From: MED-G105 sp039814575
Lineage (GTDB): Bacteria > Pseudomonadota > Alphaproteobacteria > Caulobacterales > Parvularculaceae
Direction: 5' to 3'
Length of the DNA: 64,000 nt
NCBI GenBank assembly: GCA_039814575.1
Contig: JBCCAY010000014.1
Location: forward strand, 29,647 to 93,646
The notes beneath the pieces are model-generated. The model saw only the letters and a list, made by a program, of their open reading frames with translations, ran no database searches and was not told the origin of the DNA. Below are positions 7,922 through 15,941 of this stretch, piece by piece; positions within the stretch are counted from its first letter, which is position 1; each line of letters starts with the position of its first letter. Position numbers and translations under genes: made by a program.

Positions 7922-8884
7922 CTAAACGCCGATCCGCTTTTTCGCTGCTTCATATTGCGCGGTGAGTTCCGCGACATAGGCGCCAGCCGAACCGCGGCTG
8001 TTAATCGCGCCGATGCCTTGGCCGCAGCCCCAAATGTCTTTCCAGGCTTTCGCATCGCTATTGCCGCCCGAGCCGAAATTCATCTTTGAGGGATCGCTTT
8101 CCGGGAGATTATCGGGGTCGAGCCCGGCGCTTTCGATGGACGGACGCAGGTAATTTCCGTGTACGCCTGTAAAAAGGTTCGTGTAGACAATGTCGTCCGC
8201 GCCGCAATCGACGATCGCCTGCTTATAGCCGTCAGTGGCGTTCGCTTCATCCGTGGCGATGAAGGGCGAACCGATATAGCCGAAGTCTGCGCCCATGGCT
8301 TCAGCGGCGAGCACCGCGTCGCCAGTGGCGATGCACCCCGATAGCGCGATCGGTCCGTCAAACCAGGCGCGAATTTCTTGCACCAGGGCGAAGGGCGAGA
8401 GCCCGCCCGCATGACCGCCGGCGCCGACGGCGACGGGGATGAGGCCGTCCGCGCCTTTATCGATCGCTTTTTTGGCGAAGGTGTTGTTGATGACGTCATG
8501 TAGCGCGACGCCGCCATAGGAATGAACGGCTTGGTAGATCTCTTCGCGCGCGCCGAGAGAGCAAATCGTGATCGGCACTTCGTGCGCCACGCAGGTTTCC
8601 ATGTCCTGCATCAAACGATCATTGGAGCGGTGTACGATTTGATTGACGGCGAAGGGCGCGGCCGGCCGGTCCGGGTGCGCCGCGTCATGAGCGGCGAGGG
8701 CCTCTTTGATTTCGGTTATCCAGTCGCTCAACTTTTCTTGCGGTCTAGCGTTCAAGGCTGGGAATGAGCCGATAATACCGGCTTTGCATTGAGCGATGAC
8801 GAGCTTCGGATTTGAAACAATGAAAAGCGGCGCGCCGATCACCGGAACGGTCATTTTCTTTTTTATTTCACGTAGATCGGTCAT
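7922..8884 (-). CDS. Nitronate monooxygenase family flavoprotein
   Basis: A 320-residue TIM-barrel FMN protein of the nitronate monooxygenase (2-nitropropane dioxygenase) family. Visible motifs include an N-terminal GAPLFIVSNP strand, the glycine-rich GAGGHAGG with the conserved histidine, and SGCIATGDAV followed by GADFGYIGSPF, which form the phosphate-binding end of the barrel. The family oxidises alkyl nitronates such as propionate 3-nitronate, usually as detoxification. It is a single gene, with a 189-base gap before the dienelactone hydrolase gene. Related enoyl-reductase-like members exist, so the substrate is uncertain. Confidence 0.88.
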   Translation of the reverse strand: MTDLREIKKKMTVPVIGAPLFIVSNPKLVIAQCKAGIIGSFPALNARPQEKLSDWITEIKEALAAHDAAHPDRPAAPFAVNQIVHRSNDRLMQDMETCVAHEVPITICSLGAREEIYQAVHSYGGVALHDVINNTFAKKAIDKGADGLIPVAVGAGGHAGGLSPFALVQEIRAWFDGPIALSGCIATGDAVLAAEAMGADFGYIGSPFIATDEANATDGYKQAIVDCGADDIVYTNLFTGVHGNYLRPSIESAGLDPDNLPESDPSKMNFGSGGNSDAKAWKDIWGCGQGIGAINSRGSAGAYVAELTAQYEAAKKRIGV

Positions 8885-9115
8885 GCGCTTCGGTCCTTTG
8901 GCTAAGTCGAAAAGAGGCTAAGGTGCGCGCCCTGCGGCGGCAATCAAAAGGCGCAGCGCGGTCGTCGATCTTAGGCGTAGCGGGCGCGCCAGTCTCTCCA
9001 TCGGTATTTTAACGAAGCCGCCGTCGCCGCTTTTGGGTCATGCTTCGGTCCCATCTTGATCTTTTTTCTGGTATTCAAACGAGGGATCAGCGGAGAAACA
9101 AGGGGAGTGCCGATC

Positions 9116-9991
9116 ATGAGAAACGTAATTCGAACGTTAGCGGCGATAATGATGTTTTTCGCGCCAACACTATTGCAGGCGCAAACGCGCGACACGGAGA
9201 CGCCGCGCGATACAAAACCAATTCGGGCGACGACATCGACGAGCTCGAACAGCGCAAGCGGCGACCGCGCGGATAGTGTTCCGCAGGCCGATCTTTATGC
9301 CGGCGCTGGCGGATTTGACGAGGACGGTGGAACGAACTGGGTGTTGGTGATCGTCAATAAGGGCGCCGCAGCGTCGGCCGCCACCAATGTCGCATTCGTT
9401 CTTGAGACGACGAGCGGCGTTGAGACGGTCGGCAAATTTCAAATTGCCGGGATTGGCTCGGATCAATCGCGTGTTCTTGTCGTCAACTCTCTGATCCCCG
9501 TTAGCGCCATTAAACGCCTCTACGCTCATATTGACCGACCGGATATTGTTGACGAATCAAATGAGGCGAACAATCGGTTCATTTACAAAGACGATCGGGC
9601 CGACTCAGAGAGGCCGGCGTACATTAAAATCCCGATGAAGCGATTGTCTGCTAACGATTCAGGCGATGCGCGCTTACGCAAGCGCCCGGGGCGGGCGAAG
9701 TTTGCCGACGGTGAAGGGGCGGACGCATCCGGTGCGACCGCCCGCGCTTCGCGTCAGCAAGAGCCTATTCGTGATCAGGCAGCTTCTAACTTTGCGGGCG
9801 TCGATACGGAACCTTTGATTAAATGCGGTCAGGATCAAAACGGGCTCTGGGGCTGCAATTGTTCGACAACAAACGCGGTGATCTGTTCACAGAGCATGAA
9901 GTACGCTGGGTGCAAGACAATCAAAGAGGGCGGGCTCGCTAATCCTGACAAGTGGGCTTACAGCTGTGGGAAGGATCATTCCGATGGGTAA
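9116..9991 (+). CDS. Secreted protein with a CARDB-like domain
   Basis: A 291-residue protein with a clear signal peptide (cleavage near residue 22, after LLQA). A CARDB-type beta-sandwich spans about residues 55-150: LVIVNKGAAASAATNV is followed by the signature VDESNEANN. These domains usually mediate adhesion or sit beside catalytic domains. A charged, low-complexity linker follows, then a Cys-rich end (KCGQDQNGLWGCNCS, CSQSMKYAGC, SCGKD) that could form disulfides. The ATG at 9116 has AAGGGGAG upstream; a longer frame starting at 9056 is not supported. The gene overlaps the next one by 8 bases. Function unknown. Confidence 0.75.
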   Translation: MRNVIRTLAAIMMFFAPTLLQAQTRDTETPRDTKPIRATTSTSSNSASGDRADSVPQADLYAGAGGFDEDGGTNWVLVIVNKGAAASAATNVAFVLETTSGVETVGKFQIAGIGSDQSRVLVVNSLIPVSAIKRLYAHIDRPDIVDESNEANNRFIYKDDRADSERPAYIKIPMKRLSANDSGDARLRKRPGRAKFADGEGADASGATARASRQQEPIRDQAASNFAGVDTEPLIKCGQDQNGLWGCNCSTTNAVICSQSMKYAGCKTIKEGGLANPDKWAYSCGKDHSDG

Positions 9992-10430
9992 CAAAGCAAT
10001 CATTTTAACGGCGTGCATGGTGATGACGAGCGCCGCCGCGGCGCAGACGCGGGCGACTGTCCGCGATGCGGAGACCAACAAAGACGGGGCTCAACCGGCT
10101 GAACTCGGCTTGTCGCTGTCCGGTGAGGTTCAGGACCAAAATAAGGTTTCCCGGCGCGGCACAATCTATTCCTTGTACGTCAATGACAAGGATTCAGCGA
10201 CTTACGGCGCCTATCGCGGGTATTTGGAGCAGTCGGAAAAATACAAGACGCGCTATTATTGGGGCGGCGCGGCCTGCGACGGCGAAGGCATTTCGGAAAG
10301 CCATGAAGCGGCGTTGTTAGACGCCGTCGCCCATCAAGCCCTTCTTACGTTTGAATATAAGACCCACCGTTGGGGTAATCTAACCGTCAATTGCATCGTC
10401 GGGTTCAAAATGACGCGTCGATCACAGTAG
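9984..10430 (+). CDS. Small secreted protein of unknown function
   Basis: A 148-residue protein with a typical signal peptide (hydrophobic 5-20, cleavage after SAAAA). The mature part has a tyrosine-rich centre (YGAYRGYLEQSEKYKTRYYW) and two cysteines, one in GGAACDGE and one in VNCIVG, that could pair. I recognise no family. The ATG at 9984 has AAGGA upstream and lies 8 bases inside the preceding CARDB gene, so the two are translationally coupled and their products probably act together outside the inner membrane. It converges with cobS. Confidence 0.7.
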   Translation: MGNKAIILTACMVMTSAAAAQTRATVRDAETNKDGAQPAELGLSLSGEVQDQNKVSRRGTIYSLYVNDKDSATYGAYRGYLEQSEKYKTRYYWGGAACDGEGISESHEAALLDAVAHQALLTFEYKTHRWGNLTVNCIVGFKMTRRSQ

Positions 10431-10500
10431 CGCGGCGTCCCCTCTTTTTGAGCCGCCCTCTTTGGTTGAGGCGACAGTGAACTTTTTGAGGGTCGCCGCC

Positions 10501-11499
10501 TTAAGCCACGTCCACTTGGTATGCGGCTTCGGGCAGATCTTCGCCAAAGGCGCGTTGGTAGAATTCCGCCACCACGGGGCGCTCCAGCTCGTCGCATTTA
10601 TTGAGGAACGTCACACGGAACGCATAGCCGATGTCTTTGAAGATTTCTGCGTTCTGCGCCCAGGTGATCACCGTGCGCGGCGACATGACGGTGGAGATGT
10701 CGCCATTGATGAAAGCGTTGCGGGTCATGTCTGCGACGCGGACCATGGCGTCAATGGCGCGCGCGCCGTCGTCTGAATTATAAAGCGGGCATTTGGCTGT
10801 GACGATCGCCGCTTCGACGTCATGGGGCAAATAATTCAGCGTCGTGACGATCGACCAACGGTCCATTTGACCTTGGTTGATCTGCTGCGTGCCATGGTAG
10901 AGCCCCGTCGTGTCGCCAAGGCCGATCGTGTTCGTCGTCGCGAAAAGACGGAAGTAAGGGTTCGGCGTCAGCACTTTGTTTTGGTCGAGGAGGGTTAAGC
11001 GGCCTTCCGCCTCCAAGACGCGCTGAATTACGAACATCACATCGGGCCGGCCAGCGTCGTATTCGTCAAAAACGAGCGTCACCGGCCGCTGGAACGCCCA
11101 CGGAAGAATACCCTCTTTGAAGGCTGTGATTTGGGCCCCGTTCTCAACAACAATAGCGTCCTTACCGATCAAATCGATACGGCTCACATGGCTGTCGAGA
11201 TTGACCCGTATACACGGCCAGTTAAGGCGGGCGGCCACTTGCTCGATATGGGTCGACTTGCCCGTGCCGTGATAGCCCTGGACCATGACGCGGCGATTAT
11301 GCGCAAAGCCTGCTAGGATCGATTTCGTCGTTTCCGCGTCAAACTTATAGGTTTCGTCTATGGCAGGCACATAATCGTTCGATTCGGCGAAGGCAGGCAC
11401 GGACATATCGAAATCGACGTCAAAAACGTCGCGGGCGTTTACGGACTTTTCCGGCGTCTGAAGAAAGCTGTCGTCAACGGTGTCGTTTGGCGTCGCCAT
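10501..11499 (-). CDS. cobS: Aerobic cobaltochelatase subunit CobS
   Basis: A 332-residue AAA+ ATPase that fits CobS along its whole length. Walker A GYHGTGKS is at 75-82 and Walker B TLVFDEYD at 141-148; arginine-rich sensor elements follow. CobS works with CobT and CobN to insert cobalt into hydrogenobyrinic acid a,c-diamide in aerobic cobalamin synthesis. A near-identical AAA+ fold occurs in related MoxR-type proteins, but the N-terminal region and CobS-type ATTNTIGLGDTTGLYHGT support CobS. cobT is not next to it: downstream are the oppositely oriented secreted-protein genes. Upstream is the J-domain gene, the usual alphaproteobacterial neighbour. Confidence 0.92.
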   Translation of the reverse strand: MATPNDTVDDSFLQTPEKSVNARDVFDVDFDMSVPAFAESNDYVPAIDETYKFDAETTKSILAGFAHNRRVMVQGYHGTGKSTHIEQVAARLNWPCIRVNLDSHVSRIDLIGKDAIVVENGAQITAFKEGILPWAFQRPVTLVFDEYDAGRPDVMFVIQRVLEAEGRLTLLDQNKVLTPNPYFRLFATTNTIGLGDTTGLYHGTQQINQGQMDRWSIVTTLNYLPHDVEAAIVTAKCPLYNSDDGARAIDAMVRVADMTRNAFINGDISTVMSPRTVITWAQNAEIFKDIGYAFRVTFLNKCDELERPVVAEFYQRAFGEDLPEAAYQVDVA

Positions 11500-11632
11500 G
11501 GAGGCTGCATCCTTTTGGAGCGGCTATAATAAAATGCTTGGACCTTGTCGGAAAGCCGATCGACACGCAAGGCCGATTGGCACCCGTTGATCCATCGCCC
11601 GTAACCTTGGGCGATGAGTCGCAGGGTCGGCG

Positions 11633-12283
11633 CTAGCAGATACCGGCTTTTTTTAGAATCTGATGGGCGCGTACAACTTGTTGGAGTTGTGTCTCCGCGC
11701 TGCGGTCGCCGCCGTTCGAATCGGGGTGGAAGCGGCGGACGAGTTCAGCATAGCGTTTGCGGATATCCCCCGCCGGCGCCGTCACTTTCAAATCGAGCGT
11801 CTCAAACGCTTTGACTTGTAGGCGCGGCAGTTTGCGACCGTCTCGATAGCCGCTGCGCGCGGCGGTGCGCGTCGGGGCCGCGTCGGCGCCTTTAAAGAGC
11901 TTATGAGTATCGGCCATATCTTCAACGCCGCGGGTTTGCGCCGCTGCGCGGGCGCGGTCGTTCTTGCCCATCGTCCAGGTTGGGCGATCGCCGTGCATGG
12001 ACGCTTCTTTCGCCTGCTCGGCTTCCGCTTTCGACATGCCGTCGAAATAGTTCCAATTTTTATTATGTTCTGCGGCGTGCGTTGCGCACAGCCAAACGCG
12101 CGTCGTCGGATCGCGCGGCGACTCAGCGAGGCACACGACGGCTTTTTCCTCGCAGCCCTCGCGTTCGCAAATGCGCGTTGACGCTTTCGCCCAAGTTGGC
12201 GTTTTATCGCGTCCTTTGCCTTTACGCGGCGGTTTTACGCGAATGTCGAAGCCGAGGCGCGGTTTGTAGGTCTCATCACTCAT
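11633..12283 (-). CDS. J-domain (DnaJ-like) co-chaperone
   Basis: A 216-residue protein with its J domain at the C-terminus (about 158-214), including the essential HPD in RRFHPDSNGGD, which stimulates DnaK. The N-terminal half has two Cys pairs (ICEREGCEE and WLCATH), a likely small zinc site. This arrangement is the J-domain protein commonly found between cobS and bolA in alphaproteobacteria. It is probably cytoplasmic, and its client is unknown. It is transcribed towards cobS and divergently from bolA. Confidence 0.88.
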   Translation of the reverse strand: MSDETYKPRLGFDIRVKPPRKGKGRDKTPTWAKASTRICEREGCEEKAVVCLAESPRDPTTRVWLCATHAAEHNKNWNYFDGMSKAEAEQAKEASMHGDRPTWTMGKNDRARAAAQTRGVEDMADTHKLFKGADAAPTRTAARSGYRDGRKLPRLQVKAFETLDLKVTAPAGDIRKRYAELVRRFHPDSNGGDRSAETQLQQVVRAHQILKKAGIC

Positions 12284-12382
12284 GGGCGAAGTATGGTGCT
12301 CTGCGGGCGTTGATACAATCTTGACAAAAGGGCTAAGACTATACGCCAGTGCGAAATTTTTTTCTTCAAAAAAAGGGGCGTT

Positions 12383-12670
12383 ATGTCGGTTGCAGAGCGG
12401 ATAAAATCAAAGCTGGAAGCCGCTTTGGAACCGGCGTCTTTGGATATCAAGGATGAAAGCCATCTGCACGCCGGTCACGCCGGCGCGCCGGACGGCGGCG
12501 AATCGCATTTTCGAATCACTGTCGTTGCAGCCGTCTTTGACGGCCTTAATCGCGTCGCCCGGCAAAGGCTGGTGAACGCCGCTCTCAAAGAAGAGCTTGC
12601 AGGGCCCGTGCACGCCCTCGCCATGACCGCACTTACGCCGGACGAGGCGGCGGCGCGCCAGGGCGGCTAA
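12383..12670 (+). CDS. BolA family protein
   Basis: A 95-residue BolA-fold protein with the conserved ESHLHAGHAG (invariant His residues that can ligate an Fe-S cluster with a monothiol glutaredoxin) and the FDGLNRVARQRLVNAAL helix-turn-helix-like segment. BolA proteins act with Grx4-type glutaredoxins in iron-sulfur handling, and some bind DNA. The ATG has AAGGGGCG upstream. It is divergent from the J-domain gene, a conserved neighbourhood. Confidence 0.93.
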   Translation: MSVAERIKSKLEAALEPASLDIKDESHLHAGHAGAPDGGESHFRITVVAAVFDGLNRVARQRLVNAALKEELAGPVHALAMTALTPDEAAARQGG

Positions 12671-12797
12671 GATAGCCCGTGGAACCGATATAGATAATTT
12701 CCGTCAAAGACTGGTTCTCTCGAAGATTCAGCCTCATTTCTCCATGCTCGGTGGTCGTGGTATCATCCTGCCGATCGACAATTGAATAACAGTAAGA

Positions 12798-13445
12798 ATG
12801 AGGATGAGGGGAATGGCGCGGATCATCATCGGACTTTTGTTTCTTGGGCTAACGGCCTGTGTCACGGCCACGGGAACGGCCTATGGGCCGGCTGACGGCG
12901 GACGCTATGGCTATTCTGAAACCCGAATTGAGAAAGACCGTTACCGGATTTCTTTCGCCGGCGACGGCGCCACATCGCCCGATACGGTGGAAGCGTTCGC
13001 ATTACGGCGGGCCGCGGAATTGGCGTTAGCGAACGGCTATGATTGGTTCCGCGTTGTCGGTTCTGATCTTGCAGTTGAAGAGCGCGGCGGCGTTGGCCTT
13101 GGCGCTGGCGTCGGGTCAGGCCGTGTCGGACGGCGCGGGGGCGTCGGGGTTGGCGTTGGCGGCGATCTCGGAACGATCGGCGCCCGGCGTTTTTTTACCG
13201 CGCGCATTCAAGTCCTGATGGGCAATGGCGAAAAGCCGGCCGGTGATCCTTCCGCCTTTGATGCGCAATCGGTTCTCGACGCTGGCGATGCGTTCGTCGC
13301 ACCGCGTGGGCCGATAGAACAGGTAGGCGCATCTGACGCGGCGTCTGGGGATGTTGCACCATCGGATGCTACGCCGGCGGAGGCCGAACCGCTTGACGGT
13401 GCGTCGGAAACGAAGACAGATGACGCTTCTGGGAACGGTGCCTAA
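12798..13445 (+). CDS. CC0125/CC1285-family lipoprotein
   Basis: A 215-residue lipoprotein. The lipobox LTAC puts the lipidated cysteine at 21. The core (YGYSETRIEKDRYRISFAG, TVEAFALRRAAELALANGYDWFRVV) matches the CC0125/CC1285 lipoprotein family of Caulobacter relatives. A glycine/valine-rich run follows at about 97-125 and then an acidic Ala/Asp-rich tail, both low complexity. Several in-frame ATGs (12798, 12804, 12813) compete as start. It overlaps the cupin gene by one base (TAATG), implying translational coupling. The role is unknown; probably periplasm-facing. Confidence 0.8.
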   Translation: MRMRGMARIIIGLLFLGLTACVTATGTAYGPADGGRYGYSETRIEKDRYRISFAGDGATSPDTVEAFALRRAAELALANGYDWFRVVGSDLAVEERGGVGLGAGVGSGRVGRRGGVGVGVGGDLGTIGARRFFTARIQVLMGNGEKPAGDPSAFDAQSVLDAGDAFVAPRGPIEQVGASDAASGDVAPSDATPAEAEPLDGASETKTDDASGNGA

Positions 13446-13987
13446 TGGACTGGTCGTCGCTTCGTCGGATTATCACCCAGAATGACGCTGACGGACGGTC
13501 GTCGATCCAAATAGATGGCGGCGCAGCGAAAGTTCTGGCTGTCGAAGAAACGGGATTGGCGGAGATTTGGGCGGCGGCGCTCACGCGCGATGGTTTTTTG
13601 AGCGGCGCCGACCGTCTGGCTGATGACGACGTGCAATTGGAGCCGAATGCCGGCGATGTAAAAGTCCGCTGGTTCACGGTGCCCGTCGAAGATCCAGAGA
13701 AATCCGCGGCGGAAAAAGAGGTGGCCGCCGCCTTTGGGTTCGCGATGTGCGGTGCACCCCATGCGCGCGGCGCGATTGATCAGCACCCGATGATGCACGC
13801 AACGGACACGCTTGACGTTATTATCGTTATCCGGGGCGAGATTCGCTTGTTGTTGAACGACGGGGAGGCGAAATCCCTGCGCCAAGGCGATGTCGTGATT
13901 CAGCGCGGCACGGACCATGCGTGGATCAATGAAGGGTCGGAAACAGCCCTGTGTGTCGCCGTTCTAATTCGTCCAGAAGCCGCGTAA
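13445..13987 (+). CDS. Cupin-domain protein
   Basis: A 180-residue protein whose C-terminal half (about 90-178) is a single cupin. It has HPMMHATDTLDVIIVIRGE as the first cupin motif and LRQGDVVIQRGTDHAWINEG as the second, with possible metal ligands among these His, Asp and Glu residues. The N-terminal part is unassigned. Such proteins are often dioxygenases, isomerases or small-molecule sensors. It is coupled to the upstream lipoprotein gene by TAATG. No substrate is suggested by the sequence. Confidence 0.8.
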   Translation: MDWSSLRRIITQNDADGRSSIQIDGGAAKVLAVEETGLAEIWAAALTRDGFLSGADRLADDDVQLEPNAGDVKVRWFTVPVEDPEKSAAEKEVAAAFGFAMCGAPHARGAIDQHPMMHATDTLDVIIVIRGEIRLLLNDGEAKSLRQGDVVIQRGTDHAWINEGSETALCVAVLIRPEAA

Positions 13988-14020
13988 CCGGTTCAAAGAT
14001 AGCCCATGCATTGGAAACGA

Positions 14021-14878
14021 TTATCCGTCGTGACCTTGAAAATTCGCAAGCCGCTTATAATCGTTGACGGTTAAGTCCTCCGCTCTTGCGCCCGGGTCGA
14101 TGTCCGCTCCGCGTAAGCGGTCTTCGGCTTGCGCCCCCCACAGTGACTTCATCGACGCCCGGAGCATTTTCCGGCGTTGTGCGAACGCGGCTTTTGCGAT
14201 GGCTTCAAGTCGGGCGAGGCCGTCACGGTCAGCGTGGCGCGGATGAAAAATAACGACGGTTGAATCAACTTTCGGCGGCGGCGTGAAGGCTCGCGCGGGT
14301 AAGTCGAAGCCGCGTTCCGGCCGCGCGCCCGCCTGCGCGATGATCGACAGCCGGCCATAGGCTTTGCCGCCAGGCGCGGCGAGAATGCGATCGGCTACCT
14401 CTTTTTGAAACATCAGCGCCATGACGGACCAAAGCGGCGCGGCGTCTTGGTGGTTCGCCTTTATCCATTTGATGAGCAATGGCGTTGAAATGTTGTACGG
14501 TAGATTAGAGAGAATTTTTACCGGCGCTGAAACATGCGCGCGCTCATCCGCCGCCAGCGCGTCCTCGAGAACGATTGATAGTCGATCGTCAAAAGCGGCC
14601 GACAGCTCCCGGAGGAGCGGTTCACACCGATTGTCGCGTTCAATCGCGGTAAGGCGCGCGCCGGTTTCAAGAATGGCGCGTGTCAAACCGCCAGGGCCGG
14701 GGCCGACTTCTAACGCGGCATCACTGGCGTTGACGCCCGCGAGACGCACAATCTTCCGTGTAATGTTGAGGTCCAACAGAAAGTGCTGGCCGAGGGTTTT
14801 CTTGGCCGCGAGACCGTGCGCTTCAATAACGTCGCGGAGCGGCGGCAATGGACGCGACGGCTCTTTTGCATCAGTCAT
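14021..14878 (-). CDS. rsmA: 16S rRNA dimethyladenosine transferase
   Basis: A 285-residue KsgA/RsmA enzyme that dimethylates two adjacent adenines near the 3' end of 16S rRNA during small-subunit maturation. Visible motifs are KKTLGQHFLLD near the start, the SAM-binding ALEVGPGPGGLT, the catalytic NLPYN and the C-terminal PPPKVDSTVV. The ATG at 14878 begins the conserved part and overlaps the end of pdxA by 8 bases; a longer frame would read into pdxA. It is last in the lptF-G-D-surA-pdxA-rsmA run. Confidence 0.95.
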   Translation of the reverse strand: MTDAKEPSRPLPPLRDVIEAHGLAAKKTLGQHFLLDLNITRKIVRLAGVNASDAALEVGPGPGGLTRAILETGARLTAIERDNRCEPLLRELSAAFDDRLSIVLEDALAADERAHVSAPVKILSNLPYNISTPLLIKWIKANHQDAAPLWSVMALMFQKEVADRILAAPGGKAYGRLSIIAQAGARPERGFDLPARAFTPPPKVDSTVVIFHPRHADRDGLARLEAIAKAAFAQRRKMLRASMKSLWGAQAEDRLRGADIDPGARAEDLTVNDYKRLANFQGHDG

Positions 14879-15905
14879 CGGCGTTCGCCGCGGCGCGCCG
14901 GTCCGCGATGGCGCGCGCCGTTTTAATCGCTGCAATCAGGCTGTCGGCCCGCGCTATTCCCTGTCCTGCAATATCAAGCGCGGTACCGTGATCAGGCGAG
15001 GCCCGCACGATCGGCAGGCCGAGCGTTAAGTTCACCGCATCGTAAAAGTGCAGCATCTTGATGGGGATGAGCGCTTGGTCGTGCAGCATGCAAACGGCGG
15101 CGTCATACGCCGCGCGCGCGGCGTCGTGGAACATGGCGTCTGCGGATAAAGGGCCGATCGCGTTGACGCCGGCGGACCGAGCCGCTGCGATCGCAGGGGC
15201 GATGACGTCGAGATCCTCCCGGCCGATTTTGCCGTTTTCGCCCGCATGCGGGTTAAGCCCCGAAACGGCGATGCGCGGTGCTTGAACGCCAAAGTCGCGC
15301 GTGAGGCTGCGGCGCACGGTTTCGAGAAGCGCTGTTAAAGCGGGCGCTTTCAAAGACGCCGCCGCTTCTTTAACGGGCAGGTGAATGGTCGCTGGCACGG
15401 TCCGTAAGGTCGGTCCAGCGAGCATCATAATCGGCGTCGTCGGTTCGCCGGTTCGCTGTTCGCAAAGGGAGCCCAAAAACTCCGTATGTCCCGGATGTTG
15501 AAAGTTCGCCTCTTGCAGCGCGGCTTTATGGATGGGGTTAGTGACAATCGCGGCGGCTGCGCCGGTGAACACGTCGTCTACGGCGCGTTCTATCGATCCG
15601 ATAACGGCGCTCGCGGTCGCTGCTTGCGCTTTACCGAGCGTCGCCGCTTCAGCTTTGGCGCTGCCAGAAAAAGGTAACACGGGCAGGGCGTCGGCGAACG
15701 CAGCGTGCGCCTCATGGGGGGTAGCGATTTCCGCAATAGGACAGTCATGCGTCGCGAACAGCGCTATTGGCGCTAGAACGTAAAATGTCGGTCCCGCAGC
15801 GCGGAGGGATCGCCAAGCCTTGATTGTTAGCTCGGGGCCGACCCCGCCCGGCTCGCCCATGGTGACGACGATCGGAACTGATTGATCTTTGCTCGTATTG
15901 TCCAC
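14871..15905 (-). CDS. pdxA: 4-hydroxythreonine-4-phosphate dehydrogenase
   Basis: A 344-residue PdxA that oxidises 4-phosphohydroxy-L-threonine in the DXP-dependent route to pyridoxal phosphate. The N-terminal TMGEPGGVGPE, the metal and substrate loop HKAALQEANFQHPGHTEF and the C-terminal HDQALIPIKMLHF carry the conserved histidines. It starts at GTG. It lies 36 bases after surA and overlaps rsmA by 8 bases, so it is co-transcribed with both. Confidence 0.95.
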   Translation of the reverse strand: MDNTSKDQSVPIVVTMGEPGGVGPELTIKAWRSLRAAGPTFYVLAPIALFATHDCPIAEIATPHEAHAAFADALPVLPFSGSAKAEAATLGKAQAATASAVIGSIERAVDDVFTGAAAAIVTNPIHKAALQEANFQHPGHTEFLGSLCEQRTGEPTTPIMMLAGPTLRTVPATIHLPVKEAAASLKAPALTALLETVRRSLTRDFGVQAPRIAVSGLNPHAGENGKIGREDLDVIAPAIAAARSAGVNAIGPLSADAMFHDAARAAYDAAVCMLHDQALIPIKMLHFYDAVNLTLGLPIVRASPDHGTALDIAGQGIARADSLIAAIKTARAIADRRAAANADD

Positions 15906-15941
15906 GCTTATTGTCAGCTTCGGCTTACTGGCGCGTTCAAA

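Noticed and set aside
8971..9195. 74-residue minus-strand frame before the CARDB gene
   Set aside because: It overlaps the signal-peptide region of the CARDB gene and matches no family. A 27-residue part (MGPKHDPKAATAA...) could be a tiny gene but cannot be supported.
12301..12360. Promoter with TTGACA at 12321 upstream of bolA
   Set aside because: The nearest TATACG is only 13 bases away, too close for a sigma-70 promoter, and no better -10 box is at 16-18 bases.
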